Assembly: GCA_022652545.1 (NCBI GenBank)
Contig: JALCRM010000001.1
Span: 248,001-312,000, forward strand
DNA from: Lachnospiraceae bacterium
Lineage (GTDB): Bacteria > Bacillota > Clostridia > Lachnospirales > Lachnospiraceae
DNA: 64,000 bases
Direction: 5' to 3'
Shown: positions 1 through 8,673 of the stretch, piece by piece
Position numbering within the stretch: the first letter of the stretch is position 1
How the letters are laid out: the number at the start of each line of letters is the position of its first letter
Program-made: the position numbers and the translations under genes
Notes under the pieces: generated by a model
What the model saw: only the letters and a program-made list of their open reading frames with translations
What the model was told of the DNA's origin: nothing
Databases searched by the model: none

Positions 1-279
1 CGGAACCTGGTGAACCCGGCCTGTGTCGTCGACACCAACCACAACAACTCCGGGAAACAGTTCAGGCAGCAGATCCGCATTGCCAACGAGGTCCTCCGCA
101 GCCGGCAGCAGAGCCCGGAAATACACAGCCTTGTAAAAGGCCTTATGATCGAAAGCTACCTGGCCGAGGGCTGCCAGAAGATCGGGGAAGGGCATACATA
201 CGGGAAGTCCATCACGGATCCATGCCTGGGATGGGAAGATACGGAACGGCTGATCTATGATATTGCGGAACACTGCTGA
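1..279 (+). CDS. 3-deoxy-7-phosphoheptulonate synthase, C-terminal part
   Basis: The window opens inside this gene; the reading frame is open from base 1 and only the last 92 residues are present. The enzyme condenses phosphoenolpyruvate and erythrose 4-phosphate in the first step of the shikimate pathway. The visible part carries the class I (AroF/G/H-type) C-terminal signatures: DTNHNNSGKQF, which holds the metal and substrate residues, then ESYLAEGCQ and YGKSITDPCLGWEDTE. It ends 36 bases before glgA, which has its own strong ribosome-binding site. The feedback-control region, if any, lies outside the window, so the isozyme type cannot be given. Confidence 0.9.
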   Translation, partial: RNLVNPACVVDTNHNNSGKQFRQQIRIANEVLRSRQQSPEIHSLVKGLMIESYLAEGCQKIGEGHTYGKSITDPCLGWEDTERLIYDIAEHC

Positions 280-315
280 CAGGGAAAATATCAGATATCG
301 GGAGGGGACTCTGCT

Positions 316-1761
316 ATGAAGAAGATTCTATTTGCCGCATCGGAAAGCGTACCTTTTATCAAAACAGGAGGCCTGGCGGATGTAGTGGGCTCCCTGCCCA
401 AGGAACTGGATCCTGCGTTCTATGATGTGCGCGTCATCCTGCCCAAGTATTCCTGCATGAAGCAGGCCGTCAAGGACAGAATGCAGTTTGTTACCAGCTT
501 CTATATGGATTTCAACTGGAAGAATGAATACGTAGGTCTGCTGACGGCGAAGGAAGGGAACGTCACCTTCTACTTTATCGACAATGAGTACTATTTCAGC
601 GGGGACAAGGTCTATACGGACAGCCCGGTGTGGGAGATCGAGCGGTACGCGTATTTTTCAAAGGCGGTCCTTTCCGCGCTGCCTGTGCTGGATTTCCGCC
701 CGGATCTGATCCACTGCCACGACTGGCAGACAGGACTCATCCCGGTCTACCTGAAGGAAAGATTCGCTTCCAATCCGTTTTTTGGCGGTATCAAAACAGT
801 CATGACGATCCATAACCTGAAATTCCAGGGCGTGTGGGATGTCAAAACAGTAGCGGGCATCACGGGACTGTCAGCCTCCTATTTCACCCCGGACAAACTG
901 GAATTCCACCGCGACGCGGATCTCCTGAAGGGAGGTCTTGTCTATGCGGACGCGATCACCACTGTGAGCCCGACCTATGCCGAAGAGATCAAGACACCGT
1001 TCTACGGCGAAGGCCTGGACGGTCTGATGAATGCACGTGCAAACAGCCTGCGGGGCATCCTGAACGGGATCGACTACGATACATTCAATCCGTCGGGCGA
1101 CAGATATATCACACACCCGTACGATGCCATCAGTTTCCGCAAGGAAAAAGTAAAGAACAAGCGGGATCTGCAGCAGCAGCTGGGCCTGGAGGAGGACGAC
1201 AAGGTCATGATGATCGGCATGGTCTCGCGTCTTACCGACCAGAAGGGCTTCGACCTGATCTCCTATGTTATGGATGAACTTTGCCAGGACGCCGTTCAGA
1301 TCGTCGTGCTCGGCACCGGCGAAGAACGGTATGAGAACATGTTCCGGCACTTTGACTGGAAGTACAACAGCAGAGTGAGCGCCAACATCTGTTATTCCGA
1401 AGAACTGTCCCACCGCATCTATGCTTCTTCGGATGTTTTCCTGATGCCGTCCCTGTTCGAGCCCTGCGGGCTCAGCCAGCTGATGGCGCTGCGTTACGGC
1501 ACGATCCCGGTAGTGCGGGAGACGGGCGGGCTCAAGGATACGGTCGAACCCTACAACGAATTCCAGGGCACCGGCACCGGCTTCAGTTTTACCAACTACA
1601 ACGCGCATGAGATGCTGCGTACGATACGCTATGCGGAACGTGTTTTCTACGACCGCAAGCGGGAGTGGAACAAGATGATCGACCGTGCCATGGCGGCGGA
1701 TTTTTCGTGGAAGAGATCTGCTGAAAAGTATCAGGAGATGTATGACTGGCTCATCGGCTGA
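316..1761 (+). CDS. glgA: Glycogen synthase (ADP-glucose type)
   Basis: Transfers glucose from ADP-glucose to the non-reducing end of an alpha-1,4-glucan (GT5 family, cytoplasmic). The N-terminal KTGGLADVVGSLP loop, which binds ADP-glucose, is at about residues 16-28. The HCHDWQTGL segment lies near residue 135, and the C-terminal Rossmann half carries MVSRLTDQKGFD and FEPCGLSQLMALRYG. The length of 481 residues is normal for the family. The start is set by GGAGGGG about eight bases upstream. No other glycogen genes (glgC, glgB, glgP) are in view, so it is not in a complete glg operon here. Its last 20 bases overlap the next gene. Confidence 0.96.
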   Translation: MKKILFAASESVPFIKTGGLADVVGSLPKELDPAFYDVRVILPKYSCMKQAVKDRMQFVTSFYMDFNWKNEYVGLLTAKEGNVTFYFIDNEYYFSGDKVYTDSPVWEIERYAYFSKAVLSALPVLDFRPDLIHCHDWQTGLIPVYLKERFASNPFFGGIKTVMTIHNLKFQGVWDVKTVAGITGLSASYFTPDKLEFHRDADLLKGGLVYADAITTVSPTYAEEIKTPFYGEGLDGLMNARANSLRGILNGIDYDTFNPSGDRYITHPYDAISFRKEKVKNKRDLQQQLGLEEDDKVMMIGMVSRLTDQKGFDLISYVMDELCQDAVQIVVLGTGEERYENMFRHFDWKYNSRVSANICYSEELSHRIYASSDVFLMPSLFEPCGLSQLMALRYGTIPVVRETGGLKDTVEPYNEFQGTGTGFSFTNYNAHEMLRTIRYAERVFYDRKREWNKMIDRAMAADFSWKRSAEKYQEMYDWLIG

Positions 1762-3454
1762 GCAAGACGCTTCGGGCAAAAACCATATTATCGTCCAGGC
1801 CGGTATACTGGCAGCGGCGAGTATCATAGTGCGTATCATAGGTCTGCTGTACCAGGCGCCGCTGACAGCCATTATCGGTGACGAAGGCAACGGCTACTAT
1901 AGCTATGCCTATAACATCTATACGATCGTGCTGCTGATCTCTTCCTACAGCATTCCCTCGGCGATCTCCAAGATCATGTCGCGGAAACTGGCGCTGGGAG
2001 AGTACCGCAATACCAACAGGATCTTCCATATCTCCATCCTTTATGTCTGTATTGTGGGAGGCGTTGCGGGCCTGCTCCTGTACCTCTTTGCGGGTGTGCT
2101 CGTGGGGAGCGGCTCCGCTCCGGTGCTGCAGCTGTTTGCTCCCACGATATTCTTCTTCGGCATTCTGGGCGTGCTGCGGGGCTATTTCCAGGCGCACTAC
2201 ACCATGGTGCAGACCTCTGTCTCGCAGATCATAGAGCAGATCGTCAATGCCGGCATGTCGCTCCTCATGGCCTATCTGCTGATCAGGTCCGTTTCCGGGA
2301 AGGACGCCACCACACAGGCGATCTACGGCGCGGCAGGCAGCGCGATCGGAACAGGCTGCGGCGTGCTGGCGGCACTGGTCTTCATGATCGTGATGTATTC
2401 GATGAAACGCGAGTATATCCGCAAAAAGGTCAGCGAAGACACGAGCGGGATACAGGATTCGGACAGTGCGATCCTGCTCGAGGTCATCCGTGTCGTCACA
2501 CCGTTCATCCTTTCCAGCTTCATCCTGAATCTCACGACGTCCCTGAACCAGACTGTCTACTCCGATGTCCTCGAAAAGGTACGCGGCATTTCCCAGGCGG
2601 AGGTGACGATCCACTACGGCATTTTTTCCAGGAAGGCCACGGTGATCACGAATATTCCGATCTCGATCGCAACGGCCGCTTCTGCCGCCGTCATCCCGGA
2701 TATCTCTTCCGCGTTTGCGCTGGGGGACAAAAAAGATACGTTGCGGCGCGTGCGCAATGCGGTGCGTATGACAGCGCTGGTCGCCATGCCGAGTGCCGTG
2801 GCGCTGGCTGTGCTGGCGCGCCCGGTCACCATGCTGCTGTATCCGCAGATGAATTCACTGCCGGAGGCCTCCAGCCTCCTTTCCGCACTGGCGGTCACGG
2901 TGTTCTTTTATTCCATTTCCACGGTGAGCAACGCGATCCTGCAGTCGATCGACCATATGAACCTCCCGATCGTGAGTGCCGTACTGGCGCTGATCGTGCA
3001 GACGGCCGCGCTGGTCTTCATGCTTGAGAAGACCGGCCTGGGCATCTATTCCCTGGTGATCGCGAGCGTCCTGTACTCCGTACTGATCTTTATTTCCAAC
3101 GAGATCTTCCTGCACAGATACCTCGGGACCCGTGCAAACCTGGGGAAGCAGTATCTTCCCGTATTTGCGGCGTCCGCGGTAATGGGTATCGCGGGCTGGC
3201 TCGTGTATGCCGTCCTTCACGCACTGCTCACCGGCCCGGTGGGCATGGGCTCCGGCGGCTCGCTGCGGGGACTTTATTTTGCCAATCTGCTGGCTTTCCT
3301 GCCGGCCTTCTTCGTGGCACTTTATGCATATTCGCGTACGCTGATCCTGATCGGTGCGGTCACGGAAAGAGAACTTCTGGCAATGCCAAAGGGAGAGAAG
3401 ATCGTGCGGGTGCTCCGGAAGCTGCACTGGTTCAAAACACAGGAAAGAAGATAA
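1742..3454 (+). CDS. MurJ/SpoVB-like polysaccharide flippase (MOP superfamily)
   Basis: An integral membrane protein of about 570 residues with a dozen or more hydrophobic segments. It begins with the pattern common to SpoVB/MurJ-like lipid flippases (QAGILAAASIIVRIIGLLYQ, then GYYSYAYNIY). Proteins of this group move lipid-linked sugar or peptidoglycan precursors across the membrane. I chose the ATG at 1742 because AGGAG precedes it and the hydrophobic region starts soon after. A longer reading from 1685 is possible but adds a basic stretch lying wholly inside glgA. It overlaps glgA by 20 bases and ends five bases before rqcH, so the three are probably co-transcribed. MurJ versus SpoVB cannot be decided by eye. 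Confidence 0.85.
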   Translation: MTGSSAEQDASGKNHIIVQAGILAAASIIVRIIGLLYQAPLTAIIGDEGNGYYSYAYNIYTIVLLISSYSIPSAISKIMSRKLALGEYRNTNRIFHISILYVCIVGGVAGLLLYLFAGVLVGSGSAPVLQLFAPTIFFFGILGVLRGYFQAHYTMVQTSVSQIIEQIVNAGMSLLMAYLLIRSVSGKDATTQAIYGAAGSAIGTGCGVLAALVFMIVMYSMKREYIRKKVSEDTSGIQDSDSAILLEVIRVVTPFILSSFILNLTTSLNQTVYSDVLEKVRGISQAEVTIHYGIFSRKATVITNIPISIATAASAAVIPDISSAFALGDKKDTLRRVRNAVRMTALVAMPSAVALAVLARPVTMLLYPQMNSLPEASSLLSALAVTVFFYSISTVSNAILQSIDHMNLPIVSAVLALIVQTAALVFMLEKTGLGIYSLVIASVLYSVLIFISNEIFLHRYLGTRANLGKQYLPVFAASAVMGIAGWLVYAVLHALLTGPVGMGSGGSLRGLYFANLLAFLPAFFVALYAYSRTLILIGAVTERELLAMPKGEKIVRVLRKLHWFKTQERR

Positions 3455-3459
3455 TCGCA

Positions 3460-5274
3460 ATGGCTTTTGACGGAATCACAACGGCCTGTCTGAGGAAGGA
3501 ACTCGAAGAGAAACTGCTCGGCAGCCGCATCATGAAGATCGCGCAGATCGGCACGAACGAGATCGTGCTGACCCTGCATCCGGTGGCGGAACGGGGAGGA
3601 GGGCAGGCTAAGCTGCTGCTTTCCGCGGATCCGTCCCTGCCCCTGTGCTATATTACGACGGAAAACAAGAATGCGCCCGCTACGGCGCCGGCTTTCTGCA
3701 TGCTCCTGCGCAAGCACCTTTCGGGCGGCAGGATCGTCGCCGTGGAGCAGCCCGGTCTGGACAGGATTCTGAGATTCACGGTCGAGCATCCCGACGAAAT
3801 GGGAGATCTGGAGCGTCATACGCTCGTGATGGAACTCATGGGCAAATACAGCAACCTGATCTTTACGGACGAGAGCGACACCATCGTGGACAGCATCCGC
3901 AGAGTCTCTTCCATGATGAGCTCCGTGCGGGAAGTGCTGCCGGGCAGGCCCTGGTTCATACCGGAAACGCAGGGGCGGCGCAATGCGCTGGCCGAAACGA
4001 AGGAAAATTTCGCGGCATCGCTCTCAGGCAGCACCAGGCCGCCGGCATCCGTCCTGACAGGGACTTATACGGGCTTTTCCAATATAACAGGCGAGGAACT
4101 CGTACGCCGCGCGGGCATAGCGGACGACCTCAGCGCAGGGACGCTGACGGAACAGGAGACGGAGAAACTCTGGCAGACCTTTTCGGCATTCACGGAGGAC
4201 GTGCGGAGCGGAAAGTTCACACCGACGGTCTACTTCAGCGCAAAAACGGGCGCGGAGGACGGCACAGCGGATACGAGGCTGCAGCCCTGCGATTTCGCCG
4301 CTTTCGGCATGGAGATCTATGGAGACCGGCCTTCCCGTGTTTTTTCTGACATGTCCTCGCTTCTCGAGTTTTACTATGCCGAGAAGAACCGGGATTCACA
4401 GATCAGGCAGCGCACTTCCGACCTGCGTCACATCGTGCAGTCGCTGCTCGAACGCGACGTGCACAAGTACGACCTGCAGCGGAAACAGCTGAAGGACACG
4501 GAGAAAAAGGACAAATACCGCCTCTTCGGAGAACTTCTGAATGCCTACGGATATGAGATAGAACCCGGGACTTCCTCCTGTGAACTGGAAGACTGGCACA
4601 CAGGGCAGAAGGTGAAGATCACGCTGGACCCGCAGGCATCGCCTGCGGAAAATGCGAAAAAATTCTTTGCGCGCTATACCAAGCTCAAGCGCACGGAAGA
4701 GGCGCTGAGCGGGCAGACAGAGGCCACCCGTGCCGAGATCGCGCAGCTGGAGAGCATCCTTGTGGCACTCGGGAATTCCGCCGAGGAAGGGGATCTCGCC
4801 CAGATCAGGGAGGAACTGGAGAAGGGCGGGCTGCTGCGGCGGCACGGCGAGAGCACAAAGGGCAAGGCGGGGCGGACGAAGGTCCCGGTATCCAGGCCTT
4901 TCCACTATGTTTCTTCGGACGGCTTCGACATTTATGTGGGGAAAAACAACCTGCAGAACGATGAACTGACCTTTCACACGGCAGGCGGCAGCGACCTCTG
5001 GTTCCATGCAAATGACATGCCCGGGTCGCACGTTATCCTGAAGACCGGCGGCAGGGCGATGGAAGAGATCCCGGACAGCACATTCCGGGAGGCAGCGGCT
5101 CTGGCGGCCTACTATTCGAGCGGCCGGAACCAGGAAAAAGTGGAGATCGATTACGTGCAGCGGCGGGAAGTCAAAAAGCCTGCCGGTGCGGCACCCGGGT
5201 TCGTCATATATCATACGAATTATTCGATGATGGGGGACACGGATATTTCCGGCATACGGAAGGCCGGCGTATAA
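3460..5274 (+). CDS. rqcH: Ribosome quality control protein RqcH (NFACT family)
   Basis: RqcH binds stalled 50S subunits carrying peptidyl-tRNA and directs addition of C-terminal alanine tails to mark the nascent chain for degradation. The N-terminal NFACT-N domain begins MAFDGITTACLRKEL. The Asp-Arg pair needed for tRNA selection is present at residues 101-102. A coiled-coil region with many Lys, Glu and Gln spans roughly residues 310-470. The NFACT-R (DUF814) domain follows, with YVGKNNLQNDELTF and GSDLWFHANDMPGSHVIL. At 604 residues the protein is full length. It was formerly annotated as fibronectin-binding protein. It starts five bases after the flippase gene. Confidence 0.95.
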   Translation: MAFDGITTACLRKELEEKLLGSRIMKIAQIGTNEIVLTLHPVAERGGGQAKLLLSADPSLPLCYITTENKNAPATAPAFCMLLRKHLSGGRIVAVEQPGLDRILRFTVEHPDEMGDLERHTLVMELMGKYSNLIFTDESDTIVDSIRRVSSMMSSVREVLPGRPWFIPETQGRRNALAETKENFAASLSGSTRPPASVLTGTYTGFSNITGEELVRRAGIADDLSAGTLTEQETEKLWQTFSAFTEDVRSGKFTPTVYFSAKTGAEDGTADTRLQPCDFAAFGMEIYGDRPSRVFSDMSSLLEFYYAEKNRDSQIRQRTSDLRHIVQSLLERDVHKYDLQRKQLKDTEKKDKYRLFGELLNAYGYEIEPGTSSCELEDWHTGQKVKITLDPQASPAENAKKFFARYTKLKRTEEALSGQTEATRAEIAQLESILVALGNSAEEGDLAQIREELEKGGLLRRHGESTKGKAGRTKVPVSRPFHYVSSDGFDIYVGKNNLQNDELTFHTAGGSDLWFHANDMPGSHVILKTGGRAMEEIPDSTFREAAALAAYYSSGRNQEKVEIDYVQRREVKKPAGAAPGFVIYHTNYSMMGDTDISGIRKAGV

Positions 5275-5344
5275 TAGTCGGCAAAGACAGCACTGCCGCC
5301 GGTGCCGGAGCAGCGGTGAAGGCAGACAGCGTTCAGCGGAGGTC

Positions 5345-6217
5345 ATGATGAAAGAGGACAACGCAGTACAGGCATTTTATCACACGGTTCGCAGCAGGCT
5401 CGGCCGTCTGCACAAGAATGAGAGGGAGAAGAGGAACGACGCCTATGTGAACGGCATGGACCTGGATCACGTGCCCCTTCCGGTCGAAGTGGAGATCGAG
5501 ACCATAAACAGGTGCAACGGGATCTGCCCGTTCTGTCCGGTGAATGCCAATCAGCCGCAGAGGCCGTATGCGAAGATGACGGAGGAACTTTTCAAAAAGA
5601 TCATCGCCGAACTGAAGGAGCTTGATTACAGGGGAAACTGTTCCCTGTACAGCAACAACGAGCCGTTCCTGGACGAGCGTATCATCGAATGGCAGAAATA
5701 TGCCAGGGAGCAGCTGCCGAATGCCAGCTGGAGGCTGTTTACCAACGGCTCCCTGATGACACTGGACAAATTCAAAGAGATCATCCCCTGCCTGGATCTT
5801 ATGACCATCGACAATTACAGCGACGAAGGCAAATGGACACCGGCCGTGCAGATTATCTATGACTATGTCGAAGCGCATCCGGAATGGAAGGATCACGTGC
5901 ACTTCTGGATGAGAAAACAGAATGAAACGCTGAATTCACGCGGCGGTCAGGCTCCCAACAAGAAGAACAGGGCGGTGCGCAGCTACGCGAAGTGTGCGCT
6001 CCCGTTCCAGGAATTCATCATCCGGCCGACAGGCGAAGTGAGCCTCTGCACGGCCGATGCCCTTGGAAAATATACGTTCGGCGACCTTAACAGGAACACG
6101 ATCCGGGAGATCTGGTATTCCGACAAATACGCCGAAGTACGCAGGGAAATGAAGAAAAACGGGCGGAAAAACCTGGAGCTGTGTTCACGCTGCGACCAGG
6201 TGGGCGGCGAAGTCTGA
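5345..6217 (+). CDS. Radical SAM/SPASM domain protein, substrate unknown
   Basis: A 290-residue enzyme with the radical SAM motif CNGICPFC near residue 57, which holds the 4Fe-4S cluster that cleaves S-adenosylmethionine. A C-terminal SPASM-like region follows: the Cys of AKCALPFQEF, the Cys of SLCTADALG, and C-x-x-C in LCSRCD, which would ligate auxiliary cluster(s). Many SPASM proteins modify peptides or enzymes, but no precursor peptide is seen beside this gene. Two ATGs are adjacent (5345, 5348); GCGGAGGT upstream fits the second slightly better. Its stop codon is only six bases from that of the convergent MFS gene. Function cannot be assigned beyond the superfamily. Confidence 0.85.
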   Translation: MMKEDNAVQAFYHTVRSRLGRLHKNEREKRNDAYVNGMDLDHVPLPVEVEIETINRCNGICPFCPVNANQPQRPYAKMTEELFKKIIAELKELDYRGNCSLYSNNEPFLDERIIEWQKYAREQLPNASWRLFTNGSLMTLDKFKEIIPCLDLMTIDNYSDEGKWTPAVQIIYDYVEAHPEWKDHVHFWMRKQNETLNSRGGQAPNKKNRAVRSYAKCALPFQEFIIRPTGEVSLCTADALGKYTFGDLNRNTIREIWYSDKYAEVRREMKKNGRKNLELCSRCDQVGGEV

Positions 6218-6223
6218 CGGAAG

Positions 6224-7555
6224 TCAGTCATCCACATCGAACGCTTCCAGGCCCTTTTTATCGATGGTGCGGCTGTCACCGTGCTTTACGAACTGCATCG
6301 TGACAAAACTGGCTGCGGTAAACAGCGCCGCATAGATAAAGAGAACGTCATATCCGATGCGGTTCAGCAGAAAGCCGGCCAGGATCGGCGTAACAGTCTG
6401 TGCTGCCATGGAGAAGGTGTAATAGTAGCCCGTGAATTTCCCGATGTCGGAACCCTTGCACATTTCCACGACCATCGGCAGGGAATTGACGTTGATGGAG
6501 GCCCAGGCGACGCCTACCAGTCCGAAGAGGACGTACAGCACGGGCGAAAAGGAACTGCTCGCGAGCGTATATGCAAAGGCGGCGAGAAAGCATGCCGTAA
6601 GCAGGATGATACCGAAGAGGATGGTCTTTCTGCGCCCGACCTTCGATGCAATTTCACCGATCGGCACATACGATACGATGGCGCCGAGCGTTGCGATCGT
6701 GAGACAGACGGAAGCACTGCCGAGGGACATGTTCCACATGCGGCTTGCATAAGTCGTGAACCAGGTCTCGATCGCGTTATAGCCGATGAACCAGAGGGAG
6801 ATGGAGATCAGCAGGAAAACAAGACTGCGTTTTACGGGTGCGGGCAGTACTTCATTTCCCTGTGCATCCCTGTCCGCGAGATTCTCCTCCGGGTGCGAGG
6901 CCTCATAGGCTTTCATTTCTTCGGCGATCTTCGGCTCGTTTATGGAGCGGGAGACGATGAGCATGGAAACGGCCATGATCGCGGCGACAACGGCAAAGAG
7001 CAGAAAATAGTCCACGTGCTGCAGGCCCTTTGTGCGGCTTGCACTGTACAGGACGGCCGCGATGACCAGATAAAGGATCCCTCCGACAGCGCCCATCAGA
7101 TTGATGACGGCATTGCCTTTGGAACGCAGCGGCTTGGGTGTGACGTCCGGCATCAGGGCTACGGCGGGGCTGCGGTACGTTCCCATAGCCACGAGAAGGA
7201 CGAGCAGTACGGCAATGAACAGGAACTGTTTCCAGGCTGCCGGCGCAGCGCTGTAGCTGTTGTCCAGGAGCGGCAGGAACAGCATGAGTACGACGGCAGA
7301 CAGGGTGCCGGCCACAATGAAAGGCATTCTTCTGCCGTGCGGGCTCCTGCAGCGGTCTGAGAGAGAACCGAACAGCGGCAGCAGGAACAGGGCAAGAATA
7401 TTGTCCGCGGCCATGATGACGCCGGAGAAGGTCTCGTTCAGATGGAAGGTATTTGTCAGGATCAGCGGGATGACACTGTTGTACATCTGCCAGAAGGAGC
7501 AGATGGACAGAAAAGCAAAACCTACGAGGACCGTACGTTTGACATTCAGCTTCAT
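6224..7555 (-). CDS. MFS transporter, SLC45/sugar-type
   Basis: A membrane carrier of 443 residues with twelve predicted hydrophobic segments. The loop after TM2 reads GSLSDRCRSPHGRRMPFI, the basic motif seen in SLC45-like and GPH-like sugar carriers of Firmicutes. The middle part has a charged cytoplasmic loop (IAEEMKAYEASHPEENL). The ATG at 7555 (protein MKLNVKRTVL) is preceded by GGGAGAG; an upstream in-frame ATG would add 16 hydrophilic residues and has no good site. The gene is transcribed away from the solute-binding protein gene. The substrate is probably a sugar or glycoside by family resemblance, but nothing beside it settles this. Confidence 0.8.
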   Translation of the reverse strand: MKLNVKRTVLVGFAFLSICSFWQMYNSVIPLILTNTFHLNETFSGVIMAADNILALFLLPLFGSLSDRCRSPHGRRMPFIVAGTLSAVVLMLFLPLLDNSYSAAPAAWKQFLFIAVLLVLLVAMGTYRSPAVALMPDVTPKPLRSKGNAVINLMGAVGGILYLVIAAVLYSASRTKGLQHVDYFLLFAVVAAIMAVSMLIVSRSINEPKIAEEMKAYEASHPEENLADRDAQGNEVLPAPVKRSLVFLLISISLWFIGYNAIETWFTTYASRMWNMSLGSASVCLTIATLGAIVSYVPIGEIASKVGRRKTILFGIILLTACFLAAFAYTLASSSFSPVLYVLFGLVGVAWASINVNSLPMVVEMCKGSDIGKFTGYYYTFSMAAQTVTPILAGFLLNRIGYDVLFIYAALFTAASFVTMQFVKHGDSRTIDKKGLEAFDVDD

Positions 7556-7670
7556 GGCTCTCTCCCTTGTGCCGGCGAGATCGGTTCCACAGGCGTCCGG
7601 CATCTGTGACTATTATTTTAGCATATGTCGCTGAGACTGCGCAGCAGCTTCGTATTTGCGCCCCGGTCCC

Positions 7671-7682
7671 GGGGGGGGGGGG
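7671..7682. repeat. Homopolymer of twelve G
   Basis: An uninterrupted run of twelve G preceded by CCC, in the 246-base gap between the divergent MFS and solute-binding protein genes. Long G tracts slip during replication and are common sites of length variation. They are also common sites of sequencing error. It lies about 120 bases upstream of the start at 7802, where it could change promoter or leader spacing. Apart from this run and a TATGAT at 7735 lacking a good -35 partner, the gap shows nothing definite. Confidence 0.9.
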
Positions 7683-7801
7683 CGATGCGCCATGCACAGC
7701 GGGCGGATGCGCCATGTCTTACAGGCGGAGTATTTATGATATACTCGAAACAAAACAGCGGCAGCGCCGGAGGCGGGACCTTCGGCCGGGGGCGGGGGAT
7801 A

Positions 7802-8587
7802 ATGAAAACAGGCAGCAGAAACAGTGTGTTTGCATGCATTCTTCTGTGTGTACTGCTGATGGCTGCGGCTGCCGGCACGGCAGCGTGCGGCAGCGCCGGA
7901 AAAGGAAAACTGAAGGCGGGCGTCAGGCAGGATGTAAGGTACTGGGGGTACAGAAGCCCTTCAGACGGAAATTATTACGGGCTGGAGATCGACCTGGCGA
8001 AGAAACTCGCAGAAAAGCTGGGGTATGACGGCGTTGAATTTACGGCCGTGACACCGCAGGACCGCGAGGAAAAACTTGCAGGCGGCACAGTGGACTGTGT
8101 GATCGCCTGTTATTCCATCACCGATGAACGTTTAGAAACATTGGATTTTTCTCCGCCGTACTATACGGACCACGGGCTGGTGCTCGTTGAAAAGTCTTCC
8201 CTGATCACGGAATTCAGGCAACTGTCCGGAGCACGCGTCGGGATCGTAAAGGGAACGGATGCCGGAGAACGGCTGAAAGCGGCAATGCGGCAGGACGGCC
8301 TGACCGGCAGTGACGGGAAGGGCGAGCCGGAGCTTGCGGAATACGATTCCTATGCGGACCTTGCACAGGCTCTTGAGACCGGCGAGGCCGATGCGGCATG
8401 CATGGACGGGAGCATTGCACAGGCCTACCTTTCGGAGGATGTCCTGGCACTCGATGAGACCATCTCGGAAGAGCAGTACGGGGTGGCGACCGTAAAAGGA
8501 TCTCCGCTGAGCGACAGGATCAGCACAGCGGTCAGCAGACTGCTGGATGACGGTACGGTCAAAAAAATGATCGACAAGTGGAATTGA
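7802..8587 (+). CDS. Amino-acid-type ABC transporter solute-binding lipoprotein (orphan)
   Basis: A 261-residue family 3 solute-binding protein. The N-terminus has a lipoprotein signal ending in the lipobox GTAAC. The mature part shows the family pattern GLEIDLAKKLAEKLGY, DCVIACYSITDERLETLDFSPPYY and a C-terminal MIDKWN. Proteins of this type bind polar amino acids and pass them to a membrane permease and ATPase, or act as sensors. No permease or ATPase gene lies nearby, so it is an orphan. The start follows GGGGGAT; an upstream in-frame reading would precede the signal peptide with low-complexity sequence. It is 86 bases ahead of the large MscS gene in the same direction, so joint transcription is possible. 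Confidence 0.88.
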   Translation: MKTGSRNSVFACILLCVLLMAAAAGTAACGSAGKGKLKAGVRQDVRYWGYRSPSDGNYYGLEIDLAKKLAEKLGYDGVEFTAVTPQDREEKLAGGTVDCVIACYSITDERLETLDFSPPYYTDHGLVLVEKSSLITEFRQLSGARVGIVKGTDAGERLKAAMRQDGLTGSDGKGEPELAEYDSYADLAQALETGEADAACMDGSIAQAYLSEDVLALDETISEEQYGVATVKGSPLSDRISTAVSRLLDDGTVKKMIDKWN

Positions 8588-8673
8588 GGAAAGCCGCATA
8601 ACTCCCTGTTCCGGGGGACGGTACCGGCTGTCCGATCCGGAGGATCCGAAGATCCTTCGTACGGAGGAAGAGC

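Noticed and set aside
8641..8656. AGGATC-CGAA-GATCCT hairpin between the binding-protein and MscS genes as a terminator
   Set aside because: The stem has only six pairs and no U-tract, so it gives little support for termination.
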